NCBI GenBank assembly: GCA_017942005.1
Contig: JAGAVJ010000013.1
Coordinates: forward strand, 124,001-188,000
Direction: 5' to 3'
Source: Clostridia bacterium
Lineage (GTDB): Bacteria > Bacillota > Clostridia > Oscillospirales > CAG-272
DNA: 64,000 nucleotides
Position 1 is the first letter of the stretch; every line of letters begins with the position of its first letter. Positions 17,597 to 26,987 of the stretch are shown here, one piece after another. A program made the position numbers and the translations under genes. Under the pieces are notes generated by a model. That model searched no databases, was not told the DNA's origin, and was given only the letters and a program-made list of their open reading frames with translations.

Positions 17597-18178
17597 ATGA
17601 CTATAAAAATTGATAACCATATGATTCCAGGCACACAGATGAATCAGGAAGCGATGGGCAACGTAACCGGCCTTGAATTTCTTGATAAGATTTTCTATAT
17701 TCAAAACGGGATCATGCTGGCACAGATTCGTGATATTTCCGGCATTGACGGCTCTACACTGCAAAACTGGGTAAAACGCGGCTGGGCTGGCAACGCCGTC
17801 AATAAAAAGTACACAAAGGATCAGCTTGCACGCATTCTCTTAATCAATATGATGCGCCAATCCCTCCAGCTGGAAAAAATCGACTTTATTCTGCACTACA
17901 TCAACGGCGACATCAATTCACAGGATGATGATATCATTTCAGAGTCCAAGCTTTATGATTATGTCTGCAAAATCATCGACTTGAGTGAGCATGACGATTC
18001 TGCCGCACGTACACCGCAGGCACTGCGTGATGATATCGCCGCAATCACCGCCGATTATAAAGAAGTGTTCCCAGGTGCCGGCAACAGATTGAGACGGGCG
18101 CTTGAAATCATTATTTCCGCATATGCGGCAGAGCAGCTTTCCGATTTTGCAAATCAACAGCTGATTGCGCTTTCCTAA
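17597..18178 (+). CDS. DUF1836-family putative regulator
   Basis: A 193-aa protein. The central region (about residues 50-110) carries the DUF1836 signature: ISGIDGSTLQNWVKRGW, then YTKDQLARILLINMMRQSLQLEKI. DUF1836 proteins have a MerR-like helix-turn-helix and are assumed to be DNA-binding regulators in Firmicutes; targets are not established. SD AGAAAGG lies 12 nt upstream, with a tiny TCGA-TGA-TCGA inverted repeat between. It is a single-gene unit with its own perfect promoter and terminator. Confidence 0.82.
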   Translation: MTIKIDNHMIPGTQMNQEAMGNVTGLEFLDKIFYIQNGIMLAQIRDISGIDGSTLQNWVKRGWAGNAVNKKYTKDQLARILLINMMRQSLQLEKIDFILHYINGDINSQDDDIISESKLYDYVCKIIDLSEHDDSAARTPQALRDDIAAITADYKEVFPGAGNRLRRALEIIISAYAAEQLSDFANQQLIALS

Positions 18179-18234
18179 AAATATCATATCCGTTGTTATC
18201 CGATCTATTCAGTTCGCTCGCAGCATTTATTTTG

Positions 18235-18278
18235 AAACGAAGATTCCCCCGCATTCCATCGGGAATCTTCGTTTTTAT
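18235..18278 (+). terminator. Terminator after DUF1836 gene
   Basis: CGAAGATTCCC / GGGAATCTTCG stem followed by TTTTTATTATT. Confidence 0.85.
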
Positions 18279-18438
18279 TATTCTTTCAGAATTTCCGATT
18301 TGTTCAAAAAAACGACATGATTCCTTTCACTGGATATGGTACAATAGTAGCATTCCTATTCTTCCATTTCATCAATGAAAAGACAGCGTTTCTCCCATTT
18401 CTATTTCGCTATAACAACATACCTATAGGAGCAAAATT

Positions 18439-19968
18439 TTGAACAACCAATCTCAAAGTCCACATCAACAATCCAAGCTTCCTTTTGAAAAAGATATCCC
18501 CTTGAAAACATGTGAGGGTACGGAAGTGGGCGATCATCGTCATACCCCCCAAAAACCGTCCCAAACCCATAAACGTGCATGCCGCGAACCGAAATTGCAT
18601 CCCAAAACGTCAATTGAAGCGATTACCATTGACAGTCAGGATGACGAAAACGCAGCAAAAGAACCACTCGATACATTGGAAACGGCAGCAATTCCTGATT
18701 TTCATCGGATTTCCGATATCAATCAGGTCTCTGACGCTGATTGGGTGGTGGAAAAGTCCGATAGAGACACCTTTGATCCCCCAAAATATGAGAACCATAT
18801 CGCTCCAGTCAAATCAAAAAGAAAGCTGTGGCTTTGGATTCCGCTTGGACTTCTTTCTCTTGCCGTCATCGGTTATCTGACATTTGTCTTTGTACCAATC
18901 CCCTTTATACGCAATCTGCGTGACGGCTACATCGGAACCGCCATGACAACCGCAGATCATCAATGGCTTGCTACGGCATTCATCCCACGTGCAATTATCG
19001 ACGATGTCATGGGAGATATCATCAATCCGCCGGAGCGAGAAGATGATACCGATCTCGCCGACCTGATCATAAAAAAGCCGGAAACCTCCGACAAAGCAAC
19101 CGATACGCAGCAAACGTCTCCAAATACAAAAGAAGAAACGTCAGTATCCGAAACAGACACAAATCCTTCGCAGCTTCCCCCTGAAAACGATATTTTAAAG
19201 CTTTCCGCAATGCAGGTCGGTGACACAGATTATGCCGGATATACCGTCACCCATGTTGATATGGAAGAAGGTTTGTTCATCTCGAAAATCAAAGGCTCCG
19301 GTTTTCAGGGATATGCCATGCTGATTGACGATCCCGCCCGCGTATTTGTCGGTACAACACCGGAGAAAAACAACCGCGGCTACCGCATTCTGGAAATGAT
19401 GGATTCCTATGATGACGTCATTGCCGGCATCAACGCAAGCGGCTTTGCCGACCCCAATGATTCCGGACGCGGCTGTGATATCATCGGCTTTTGTATGTCG
19501 GAAGGGGAAGAATGGGGTACCTATACCAACACCATGGCAAGCATTGTTCTGACAGATGACAACAAGCTTGTCGCAGGCTGGATTTCCAACTGGTCCCAAT
19601 ACAACATCCGTGACGGGATGCAGTTTGGTCCTGTCCTTATTAAAAACGGAGAAAATCAGATTGAAGGCGGCGGCGGTTACGGTTGGCATCCCCGCACTGC
19701 GATTGGACAAAGAGAAGACGGCGCCATTATTATGATTGTTATTGACGGACGTGTTGCAGCCTCTCTCGGCTGCCAGGTTGGTGATCTTGCATCGATCATG
19801 CTGGAATATGGCGCAGTCAATGCGGGCTGCTGTGACGGCGGTTCGTCTGTGGTTCTTGCCTACGACGGCGCCATCATCAATGAAAACTCTTCTGCAAATC
19901 CAGAGTACGGAAGGCGTATTCCCAATGCCTTTTTGGTCAGAAGCAAGAAAGAAACTGCCACATCATAA
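18439..19968 (+). CDS. Membrane-anchored phosphodiester glycosidase (NAGPA-like)
   Basis: A 509-aa protein with a long charged cytoplasmic N-terminus, one membrane helix (LWLWIPLGLLSLAVIGYLTF, about residues 130-155), an Asp/Ser/Thr-rich linker, and an extracellular phosphodiester glycosidase domain (DUF2233/NAGPA). Diagnostic stretches are GWHPRTAIGQREDG and GAVNAGCCDGGSS near the C-terminus. Relatives remove sugar-phosphodiester caps or trim wall polymers; the substrate here is unknown. The start is a TTG at 18439, 8 nt after TAGGAG. Confidence 0.85.
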   Translation: MNNQSQSPHQQSKLPFEKDIPLKTCEGTEVGDHRHTPQKPSQTHKRACREPKLHPKTSIEAITIDSQDDENAAKEPLDTLETAAIPDFHRISDINQVSDADWVVEKSDRDTFDPPKYENHIAPVKSKRKLWLWIPLGLLSLAVIGYLTFVFVPIPFIRNLRDGYIGTAMTTADHQWLATAFIPRAIIDDVMGDIINPPEREDDTDLADLIIKKPETSDKATDTQQTSPNTKEETSVSETDTNPSQLPPENDILKLSAMQVGDTDYAGYTVTHVDMEEGLFISKIKGSGFQGYAMLIDDPARVFVGTTPEKNNRGYRILEMMDSYDDVIAGINASGFADPNDSGRGCDIIGFCMSEGEEWGTYTNTMASIVLTDDNKLVAGWISNWSQYNIRDGMQFGPVLIKNGENQIEGGGGYGWHPRTAIGQREDGAIIMIVIDGRVAASLGCQVGDLASIMLEYGAVNAGCCDGGSSVVLAYDGAIINENSSANPEYGRRIPNAFLVRSKKETATS

Positions 19969-19991
19969 AGATGCTTCATATAAAATATAAC

Positions 19992-20047
19992 AAAAGAACC
20001 TCCCCTCTGTCGTATATGCTGACAGGGCGAAAGGTTCTTTTGTTTTT
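19992..20047 (+). terminator. Terminator after phosphodiester glycosidase
   Basis: AAAAGAACC/GGTTCTTTT outer stem and CTGTC/GACAG inner stem, then GTTTTT. Confidence 0.85.
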
Positions 20048-20053
20048 CTATCT

Positions 20054-20262
20054 AACGTGAGTTCGATGAGGAGATGCTTTTTGAAAAAAGCACCTCCTCA
20101 AACTCCTCCGCAAAAACTTCTAATCTTTAAAATATCATGCAAAACGAACCAAAAATATACGAATTTTTTAAGTTTACCCAGTTTAAAGTTTTTTGAATGG
20201 GGTTTGAGGAAAATCTTTTTTGGGGGAAAAGTTTTCCTCATGAAATTTCTCGAATTCACGTT
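20054..20262. repeat. MITE/REPIN-like element, copy 2
   Basis: A 209-bp element with the left end AACGTGAGTTCGAT and the right end CTCGAATTCACGTT. The left arm holds a GAGGAGATGCTTTTT/AAAAAGCACCTCCTC hairpin and the right arm a GAGGAAAAT...TTTTCCTC hairpin, with a unique AT-rich middle. It lies between convergent genes. Confidence 0.8.
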
Positions 20263-20298
20263 ATCTACATTATGAATGTATGAATGCAAAAAAATCGA

Positions 20299-22767
20299 TT
20301 ATCGCTCAAACTCTGTGATGAGAACTTCTCTCCAGTCGCCGCCGTTATCCGGTAAATAGAACGTCATCACAGAATACGGCGTGATCTCTGTGACCAGCGC
20401 TTTTGCAAGCACTGCGCCGTCGATTGTGACATGTGCTGCTTTTCCGTCGGTTTCATACACACGGAGTACAGTACCACAGCCATCCTCTGCACGCTTGACA
20501 GCGGAAACGATGACATGATCACAGTCCACAGAAAGACCGGTAAGACGTTGTTCTTTGATTTTTCCCGTATGCCAGTTTTCAATGATATTGGTACACGGTT
20601 GATTCAAAAGCTTTGCGCAGCGAATCACATCTCCGTTTGTCGTATACGGCAAAAGTGCATAGTGGAATTCCCGCTCTCCCTGATCGGTAAATTCGCTTTC
20701 TGCTGTTCTCGGTCCGCCGTGATCCCCATAAATCGGACTTCTGACAACGGTATGGTACAGTGTATTTTCACGAACCGAAGAAGAATAGGTATCGCTGTTG
20801 CAGATGGCGTATCCGCAGGGATTGCCGTTTCCGTCGTCTCCCTTGACCGCAAACCAGGTAAGCCCCGGTTCTTCTTCTCCATCCGCAGGACGTTCGATCA
20901 CACCAAACGGAATTTCATAATAGGCTTTGGGATGTGCTACCGCCATCGGCCACGCAAGCTTCAGCATCTTGTGCGTTTCATGCCAATCGAGCTTTGCACG
21001 CACCAAAAGTTGTCTCGCGCCGACACAAAGGGAAAAATATTGCGTCAGGGTGGAAGCATTATAACGGCTGATCACCTTCACCGTGGCACGGACAGGTCCG
21101 TTTTCCAGCACGGTTACCTCTGCGTCGGAAAAGCGTGCTAATTCTTCGGTAAAGAAATTCTTTCCGTGACTCCATGTATCATGGGTATATTCATCGATGA
21201 CGGTCGGTACTGCCGCACGTCCGGTAATACATTCTTTCCCTGTTTCCCTGTTGACAAACGAGACAATATAACCGGTATGCAAATCAAATTCGATATGCCA
21301 GAACTCGTTTTCAAGTACCGTCGTCTCATGGCTGTTTGCGGTTCTGACACCGCTGTAAGCGACAGCACGCACCGGGCTTTCTTTTTTTTGACCGTTTTCT
21401 TCCGCGGTCGGAGGGGATTGCTGTAAATAATACACCGCATATCCGAGTGCCGGAACCTTTGCCATAAAGGCGGTGTCCTCGCGCCAATAACACTCCAATG
21501 TGGAGGAATGAACCAGCTGTGACGGTACAGGTGTTCCGTTTTCGTCTGTCACACCGGTTCCCTGCTTATTGACCGTGACAACCGTTTCCACCGGGAACGC
21601 ATGCGGATTCATGACAAAGATCGGCAGTCCCCGATCCGCAGCATGAGAGGTATCGACTGCCCAGGAAATGGTTTGCAGCGCGTTATTATCAGCAACCGCT
21701 GCCGTATGCTGCGCCATACCGTACATATATGCCGCATCGTCATACACTTCTTTGATAGAACAGCCGCCCATGGAATCGTGGAAATGCAAAAAGCAAACTG
21801 TTTTCCATGCCTCTTTGAACATTTCTCCGGGATAGTTCTTTTTACACAGTGCGTAGGAAAGCATTGCATCGTTTTCAGCGGCTGTCAGACTACATTCTGC
21901 ACGGCGGATGCCGTTTTTGATTTTGGAAACCGCCGCATAACATCCTGACGCATGGTGCTGCAAATCATCACGGTAGACAGGGATATCGTATCCGTCTTCT
22001 GCAATCCGCTGATAAAAATCCCAAAGATCGGAGAAAATGATCTCATGCTCTGGGTGCGATTCTTTGTGTTCGTTGAGCAATGTAATATGACGGATGGTCG
22101 GTCCGCCGCCATGATTGCCGACGCCATAAAACAGCGGCACACAGGCAAGCTCTGTTTTTGTTTCATTTTGCAGACGGGTAATATATGCATCCAGTTCTTC
22201 CCGGGTTTGGAACTGTGCACAATACGGCATGAGAATACGGTACGCCAGAACGGAAGATTGATCCGGAGATGTCCAGCGGAACACATCGCTTGGAAGCGAC
22301 TTTTCTCCTTCCGATGGACGCATAAAGATGTACATCTCCATACCGCTTTTTTTCAGGATCTGCGGCAGCATCAAATTGTGACCAAAGGAATCGACATTGT
22401 AGCCAACCTTCGCCGTTACGCCGAGCTTCTCCTTGAAATACCGCTGTGCATACAAAGACTGTCTTGCAAACCCTTCTCCGGACGGTAAATTGCAGTCCGG
22501 CTGCACATGCCAGCCGCCAACTACAACAAATCGGCCTTCCTTGACACGTTCCTTCAGTTCTTCAAACATCGCCCCGTCAAATTCTTCAATCCATTGATAT
22601 ACCGATGCAGAAGAACAGACGAATTTAAAATCTGGAAATTCCTTCATACGATCCAGTGCGGAACGAATCGTGGCTTTGGCTTCCGCAGACCCTTCCTGCC
22701 ATTTCCATTGCCATACAGGATCAAGATGTGCATTTCCTACGCAATAAAATTGTGTTTTACCGATCAT
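20299..22767 (-). CDS. Alpha-mannosidase, GH38
   Basis: An 822-aa glycoside hydrolase family 38 enzyme. The zinc-binding opening CVGNAHLDPVWQWKW, the nucleophile region GYNVDSFGHN, and a long C-terminal beta domain (from about residue 480) are all present. GH38 enzymes release alpha-mannose from N-glycan-type substrates. No signal peptide: cytosolic. I chose ATG 22767, which lies 14 nt after a stem-loop; an in-frame ATG at 22779 is the alternative. A YitT-family gene is 64 bp upstream on the same strand. A second, different GH38 is at 39.4 kb. Confidence 0.92.
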   Translation of the reverse strand: MIGKTQFYCVGNAHLDPVWQWKWQEGSAEAKATIRSALDRMKEFPDFKFVCSSASVYQWIEEFDGAMFEELKERVKEGRFVVVGGWHVQPDCNLPSGEGFARQSLYAQRYFKEKLGVTAKVGYNVDSFGHNLMLPQILKKSGMEMYIFMRPSEGEKSLPSDVFRWTSPDQSSVLAYRILMPYCAQFQTREELDAYITRLQNETKTELACVPLFYGVGNHGGGPTIRHITLLNEHKESHPEHEIIFSDLWDFYQRIAEDGYDIPVYRDDLQHHASGCYAAVSKIKNGIRRAECSLTAAENDAMLSYALCKKNYPGEMFKEAWKTVCFLHFHDSMGGCSIKEVYDDAAYMYGMAQHTAAVADNNALQTISWAVDTSHAADRGLPIFVMNPHAFPVETVVTVNKQGTGVTDENGTPVPSQLVHSSTLECYWREDTAFMAKVPALGYAVYYLQQSPPTAEENGQKKESPVRAVAYSGVRTANSHETTVLENEFWHIEFDLHTGYIVSFVNRETGKECITGRAAVPTVIDEYTHDTWSHGKNFFTEELARFSDAEVTVLENGPVRATVKVISRYNASTLTQYFSLCVGARQLLVRAKLDWHETHKMLKLAWPMAVAHPKAYYEIPFGVIERPADGEEEPGLTWFAVKGDDGNGNPCGYAICNSDTYSSSVRENTLYHTVVRSPIYGDHGGPRTAESEFTDQGEREFHYALLPYTTNGDVIRCAKLLNQPCTNIIENWHTGKIKEQRLTGLSVDCDHVIVSAVKRAEDGCGTVLRVYETDGKAAHVTIDGAVLAKALVTEITPYSVMTFYLPDNGGDWREVLITEFER

Positions 22768-22808
22768 AATGATAACCATGGCTTTTGCCCAAGCAAAAGG
22801 TTCCTTTC
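22767..22808 (-). promoter_or_regulatory. Stem-loop embedded translation start of GH38
   Basis: Reading the minus strand: SD AGAAAGGAA, then CTTTTGC-TTGG-GCAAAAG (a perfect 7-bp stem, 22782-22799), then CCATGGTTATCATT and the ATG. Folding of the stem shortens the SD-to-ATG distance from over 30 nt to about 15 nt. Confidence 0.65.
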
Positions 22809-22843
22809 TAATGGAATGAAAACCCGTTTACGCAGAAATTTAT

Positions 22844-23440
22844 TTATTTTTTTGCGATCCATCCGATGATCTGCCCTGATAAAATCACCGACAGAAGCGA
22901 ATAGGCAAGCTTTGTCAGCGGCAAATAACTGATGGACAATCCCAATACAACGACGTCGCTGATCAAATAAATCCATTGAATTTTCATATTCGTCAGCTTT
23001 GCAAGACTCATCGCCAGTGCATCGTCTCCGCCCGGTGCCCCGCCGACACGGACACACAAGCCTGCTCCAATTCCAATAAACAGTGCTCCTACCACCGCAG
23101 CAAGGAAAGGGTGTGTACCAAGGGTCGGAAACAGCGGAGGCATCTGTTCAAACAATGCATAAAAGCACGAAAAACCAATTCCGGATACAATGGAATACCC
23201 GATAAACTGCCCGCCAAGCACACGCCAGCCAAGGAAATAGCAGCATGCGTTCATAATAAAAGATGAAACCGCCGGCGATATCCCGAAATGGTGATCAAGC
23301 AGCAATGTCATACCAAGAACACCGCCCTCCGTCACACCGGAAAAGGAATGTACATGGTACAAGCCAAATGCTTGAATGGCGCACCCAAGCAGCATAATCA
23401 TACATAGAATCAAATGTTTTTTCCATGCAGCAGTTTTCAT
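22844..23440 (-). CDS. YitT-family membrane protein
   Basis: A 198-aa integral membrane protein with about five hydrophobic segments and the conserved GGAPGGDDALAMSLAKLT loop typical of YitT/YczE (DUF161) proteins. The function of the family is not established; transport has been suggested. It is shorter than many YitT proteins because it lacks the soluble DUF2179 domain. It precedes the GH38 gene on the same strand and is probably co-transcribed. The best SD (AGAAGG) is over 20 nt from the ATG. Confidence 0.8.
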   Translation of the reverse strand: MKTAAWKKHLILCMIMLLGCAIQAFGLYHVHSFSGVTEGGVLGMTLLLDHHFGISPAVSSFIMNACCYFLGWRVLGGQFIGYSIVSGIGFSCFYALFEQMPPLFPTLGTHPFLAAVVGALFIGIGAGLCVRVGGAPGGDDALAMSLAKLTNMKIQWIYLISDVVVLGLSISYLPLTKLAYSLLSVILSGQIIGWIAKK

Positions 23441-23522
23441 TGTCTGTATCTTTATGAAATTTCACCTTCTCTCAAAAAAAATTGCATTTGATATAGGAAT
23501 TTTCCCTGTGATATTTCTTTTT

Positions 23523-23551
23523 ATTATAACATACTTTCTTCTTAGTGTCAA
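23523..23551 (-). promoter_or_regulatory. Consensus promoter for yitT-GH38 operon
   Basis: On the minus strand a perfect TTGACA and TATAAT with 17-bp spacing, about 80 bp upstream of the YitT-like gene. Confidence 0.85.
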
Positions 23552-23618
23552 TTGATTTCCCGGAAAACAAACGGTATTTTCAATAACGGCAGATTAAAGT
23601 TATAACTGCACCCCCGAG

Positions 23619-23650
23619 AAAAGAAAAAAGATAGCCCAAAGAGGCAATCT
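23619..23650 (-). terminator. Terminator of the recombinase/DUF5662 unit
   Basis: Reading the minus strand, AGATTGCC pairs with GGCTATCT with one mismatch and is followed by TTTTTTCTTTT. It lies about 210 bp past the DUF5662 stop. Confidence 0.6.
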
Positions 23651-23720
23651 CGTGATATAATGTTGGTTACCTGTTTGCTTTTTTGCACTTTTCTATATCT
23701 TTTCTTTGCTGATTATGAAT

Positions 23721-23763
23721 GGGCTGCTGCAAGTACCTAAAAATAAAGTACTTGCAACAGCCC
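23721..23763. repeat. GGGCTGCTGCAAG hairpin
   Basis: GGGCTGCTGCAAGTAC and GTACTTGCAACAGCCC pair across a short A-rich loop. One of several dispersed copies (130, 33439, 42556, 45072, 55087). It is followed by a fragment of the MITE-like family to about 23858. Confidence 0.65.
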
Positions 23764-23858
23764 GTCTTCTGTCTGTTTTATCCGATTTCAAGTTTTTTTG
23801 AAAGGGGTTTGTGGAAAGTGTTATCCCCATGCCATGAATCCGCCGAACGCACATTGCT

Positions 23859-24446
23859 TTACGGTGTGATATCAATAGGATATGGCAGTGTATCGGGATA
23901 ATCTCCTTTTGCGTCCAAGTTTTTTAAATATGTAAAACAGGCGTCTTCGCCTTCACAGGCAAGCATGCATAACAGAGATTCCAGAAGTGCAGCGGTATCC
24001 GCATGCATTTCCGTGCGGTCAGGACCGTTTCTGAAATAAACGAGAGGATGACTGTCTACATAATCCTTTCCGCGATAGATTTTTGATGCGGCAACACGGT
24101 CACAGAACATTTCAATGACATAGCGTAACGGCATTTTTACAGGGACATTGGCACGTGCGGCGGCGGAATAATCGCGCCAGTATTCAAAATGATGGCGGTT
24201 GCGTCCCTTATGATGCAGCCATGCTGCGGAATATCCTTTTTCGTCACGTTCGGCTGCATTGGGGCTTCGCGTCCCTTGAAAATATTTTGCACCGGTCCAG
24301 AATTCGGTCGGTGAATATTTGGATAAGTCGTGGAATAATCCCTGAAAGCCAATTCCTGCACGGAAGCAGTGAGAGATCACCTTGTGACGATGCCGTGTGA
24401 TGACTTGAAAGTGGCGGATGGGATGGAACTGTCTGCATTCGGACAA
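23859..24446 (-). CDS. DUF5662-family protein
   Basis: A 195-aa protein rich in His and Asp. It has the DUF5662 signature: HFQVITRHRHKVISHCFRAG, then LFHDLSKYSPTEFW and WLHHKGRNRHHFEYW. The HD-like His/Asp pattern suggests a metal-dependent hydrolase, but no activity is established. The start is TTG at 24446, with AGAAAGGA 10 nt upstream inside the end of the recombinase gene. The two genes are 6 bp apart, so translation is probably coupled. Confidence 0.75.
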   Translation of the reverse strand: MSECRQFHPIRHFQVITRHRHKVISHCFRAGIGFQGLFHDLSKYSPTEFWTGAKYFQGTRSPNAAERDEKGYSAAWLHHKGRNRHHFEYWRDYSAAARANVPVKMPLRYVIEMFCDRVAASKIYRGKDYVDSHPLVYFRNGPDRTEMHADTAALLESLLCMLACEGEDACFTYLKNLDAKGDYPDTLPYPIDITP

Positions 24447-24452
24447 AAAAGA

Positions 24453-25544
24453 TCATTCCTTTCTCTTGGGTTTTCGCATCTGAAAGGTATTGCGGTGCCG
24501 CAGAAGATTTTCTGTGGATTCCTCTACATAATACTGCTTGGTTGTATTGACATCGTTGTGCCCAAGCGCCTGCGCAACAAGAAAGATATCGCCGGTTTCG
24601 TTGTACAGCTCGGTTCCGTAGGTCTTGCGCAGCTTATGCGGGGTGATGTGTTCCTTTGTACCGATGAGCGTTGTGTATTTATGTACCAATTGTTCTACGG
24701 TTTGAACGCACATGCGGCGTCTTTGTCCGGAGAGGAACAATGCGTCTGCATCCGCTGCCGATGCAGGGGTAATGGAATTTCGCAGAAGAAGATAGTCGGA
24801 AAGCGCTGCAATGACTTCGTCAGACAGTGCGATGCGCTGCCGTTTTGCACCTTTTCGATCAACCTCAAGGACACAGTTTTCCAGATCAAGATCAGAAATA
24901 TTGATTCCGACCAGCTCTGACACACGGATTCCGGTGCCAAGCAGCGTAGTAATGATTGCCAGGTCACGAATACGGTTTTTTTCCAGTGCACTGCGCTGTT
25001 TTTTGGAAAGTCCTGCATAAATATCGTGCGGGAGGTTTCCGCCGCCTTCCTCAACAGTGTCAAGCAGTGCAGGAATCTCCTTTGGCTGCAGCTTGATCAC
25101 GTGCACAGCACTTTGACCACCATTTGGATCTTTTGTAATGCGTTCTGCTTTTTCCATCGGATTGGCGGTCAGAAAATCCTTGCGGATCATATATAAAAAA
25201 AACGCGTTGAGACAGCAAAATTTCCGGTGGACGCCGGCATAATGACTGCCGCGGCTCCATAAATAAGCGACATATGCATCAATATCTGCACCGCGCAGCG
25301 CCGCAAGGTCAGAAGATGCAATTTGTTTGACGTCCAGTTGTAACAGGGAAGGGGTGGAATCCCGCATCCACGTGAAAAAGTGTTTCAAATCGTAGGCATA
25401 GGAAAGCCGTGTTTTGGCGGTGGAGTTCCCCTTGCGGGAGGATAAATATCCTGTGACAAAGGAAGGCATTTCCGCACAGAGTGCAAATACCTTTTTATCA
25501 ATTTCGTCTTCCAGTTCTGCACGATAACTGCCAGATTTTGCCAT
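24453..25544 (-). CDS. Tyrosine recombinase (XerC/D-like)
   Basis: A 363-aa site-specific recombinase. The N-terminal SAM-like core-binding domain spans about residues 25-140 and the catalytic domain about 180-355. Visible catalytic positions are the Arg in GTGIRVSEL, HKLRKTYG (His-x-x-Arg), the His in ALGHND, and the Tyr nucleophile in KQYYVEE. No attachment sites or other phage genes flank it. It sits between DUF3006 and DUF5662 genes in a compact operon, an arrangement more like a housekeeping XerD-like enzyme than a mobile-element integrase. Confidence 0.88.
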   Translation of the reverse strand: MAKSGSYRAELEDEIDKKVFALCAEMPSFVTGYLSSRKGNSTAKTRLSYAYDLKHFFTWMRDSTPSLLQLDVKQIASSDLAALRGADIDAYVAYLWSRGSHYAGVHRKFCCLNAFFLYMIRKDFLTANPMEKAERITKDPNGGQSAVHVIKLQPKEIPALLDTVEEGGGNLPHDIYAGLSKKQRSALEKNRIRDLAIITTLLGTGIRVSELVGINISDLDLENCVLEVDRKGAKRQRIALSDEVIAALSDYLLLRNSITPASAADADALFLSGQRRRMCVQTVEQLVHKYTTLIGTKEHITPHKLRKTYGTELYNETGDIFLVAQALGHNDVNTTKQYYVEESTENLLRHRNTFQMRKPKRKE

Positions 25545-25579
25545 AAAAAGTGAGTTCCTTCCTGCTTATTATATTGCTC

Positions 25580-25867
25580 CTATCTTGATCCGTTTTCAGA
25601 ATCATGCAATAGTTTTCGCCGTTTTTCTGCGATGATTTCACGCCGTTTTTCTGTTTTTTCCGGATCGGGTACAGCGGAAACGATGTGATTCTGATGGTCG
25701 AGGAGAACCTTGAATACCGTTCCGTCCACCGCATGTACAGCATCGGGGAGAATATCCGCGTGTGCATAATAGATGTGTTCTTTATCGTCGATAAAAACAA
25801 GAATATCGTTTTCTATGCGATCCAGTGTGAAGGAAAGGAAAGAAGCGGTTTGTTCCGTCTGATTCAT
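25580..25867 (-). CDS. DUF3006-family small protein
   Basis: A 95-aa protein. After a short Gln/Thr-rich start it has the DUF3006 pattern: FTLDRIENDILVFIDDKE, a beta-rich middle, and a charged helical tail (PEKTEKRREIIAEKRRKLL). The function is unknown; members are often near MBL or recombination genes. The start at 25867 follows AGAGGA at 7 nt; a longer frame upstream lacks an SD. First gene of the operon with the recombinase 35 bp downstream. Confidence 0.75.
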   Translation of the reverse strand: MNQTEQTASFLSFTLDRIENDILVFIDDKEHIYYAHADILPDAVHAVDGTVFKVLLDHQNHIVSAVPDPEKTEKRREIIAEKRRKLLHDSENGSR

Positions 25868-25946
25868 AAAATGTCCTCTGTTGCTTTTTGTATTGTTGTA
25901 TCTGTGTTCAATAAGAGGCAACGCCCCGTCATTCAACAAGCGACCT

Positions 25947-26034
25947 GGGGCATTTGCCCCTTAGAATTTCCGTAGGGGATTGTTATCCCCCTACGGAAAG
26001 ACTGAGATGGAACCCGCCGCCTATAAGAGGCGGG
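25947..26034. repeat. Cluster of three GC-rich hairpins
   Basis: GGGGCATTTGCCCC (25947-25960), TTTCCGTAGGGG/CCCCTACGGAAA (25967-25999) and CCCGCC/GGCGGG (26013-26034). It lies between two minus-strand genes and probably acts as an RNA processing or termination barrier, although no T-run is present. Confidence 0.55.
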
Positions 26035-26050
26035 GTACATCATGTCGCGG

Positions 26051-26359
26051 TTATAAAAATTGCTCAATCAAAGCTACGATCAGTTCTTCCGGTGTCGGTG
26101 CAGCTCCGGAATTTTCCCAAATGTCCTTGGCGTCCGGATTGTGTTTTGCCGCTTCGATTGCTTCAAGAATCGATGCGCGAACTTCTTGCGGTGTGGTATG
26201 CGCTTCTTTGGCGATTTGCGAAAAGAGCATGGCAATGCGGCTTTCTACAGCATTTTTTTCATCAGAACCTGATATTGGCATTCCGTCAGACCTTTGTGTT
26301 TGCAGTGTATTGGTACCATGTACATATGCTGTGTTCGCCGTCATCTCTGAAAATGACAC
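26051..26359 (-). CDS. Small protein resembling the Spo0A C-terminal helices
   Basis: A 102-aa protein. Residues about 48-102 (SQIAKEAHTTPQEVRASILE, then AIEAAK and PTPEELIVALIEQFL) follow the pattern of the Spo0A DNA-binding domain, IAKKYNTTPSRVERAIRHAIE and its C-terminal helix. The N-terminal half is low-complexity and lacks a receiver. It may be a stand-alone DNA-binding or antagonist protein; function not established. The start is GTG at 26359, 10 nt after AGAAAGGA. Confidence 0.5.
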   Translation of the reverse strand: MSFSEMTANTAYVHGTNTLQTQRSDGMPISGSDEKNAVESRIAMLFSQIAKEAHTTPQEVRASILEAIEAAKHNPDAKDIWENSGAAPTPEELIVALIEQFL

Positions 26360-26502
26360 CGCAAACGTATCCTTTCTTTATGGAGCTGCGGCACAGACCG
26401 CAGACTTTTCATCAAAAGCGTATATTTTCACAAATACCCCACGGAAAACGACGGATATACCAATTCAGTGAAAAGAAAGGAACAGGCATATGCTATGCGC
26501 CG

Positions 26503-26703
26503 TCAATCCTTCGATTTATAATAAAGCATACAATGGCAGAACCCTTCAAAATTCGGATCTTTGATTTGATCTCGGAATTCTTTGCACATGCATTTATTTT
26601 CTTCTGTTCGCTGAAGGCGGCAGGGGCAGTAGCCGCCGGTTTTTTTTAGACCTTCACGTATGGTACGAACAATTTCGGCATCCGGATTCTCTTTGATTTT
26701 CAT
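26503..26703 (-). CDS. Small FTR-like cysteine-rich protein
   Basis: A 66-aa protein with the Cys pattern GGYCPCR, CMCKEF and FCHCMLY, matching the catalytic beta subunit of ferredoxin-thioredoxin reductase (4Fe-4S plus redox Cys pair). Stand-alone FTR-beta-like proteins occur in anaerobes and probably take part in disulfide exchange; the partner is unknown. The start at 26703 follows GAGG at 12 nt. The open frame extends further upstream with hydrophobic sequence, but without an SD or a family match. Confidence 0.7.
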   Translation of the reverse strand: MKIKENPDAEIVRTIREGLKKTGGYCPCRLQRTEENKCMCKEFRDQIKDPNFEGFCHCMLYYKSKD

Positions 26704-26987
26704 AAAAACAGTATACCTCGCTTTGATGGAATTATACATTGCCTGCCGCATAGGCGCATTGGCAATATGCTGGATGTTGGAAACATAAGAAACGTTGAAA
26801 ATAGAAGTCCAAAATGCGGCAAGCGCAAAAGGGAACCATGATAAGTATAACAAAAAAATATAGACGAAATACGCTGGAAACTTGAATTTTTCATGAATAA
26901 AAGATGTACAGTCGGGAAATACCGGTTGTTTTCCAGGAAATGTATGTGATATCATGATAGAAACCATGAGCAATTCACGGCAATATC

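Noticed and set aside
24453..25544. Integrase of a genomic island
   Set aside because: No tRNA target, attachment repeats, excisionase or phage genes adjoin it; it is embedded in a compact operon with DUF genes.
25868..25939. Longer start for the DUF3006 gene
   Set aside because: The extra 24 codons lack an SD and do not fit the family, while the ATG at 25867 has AGAGGA at 7 nt.
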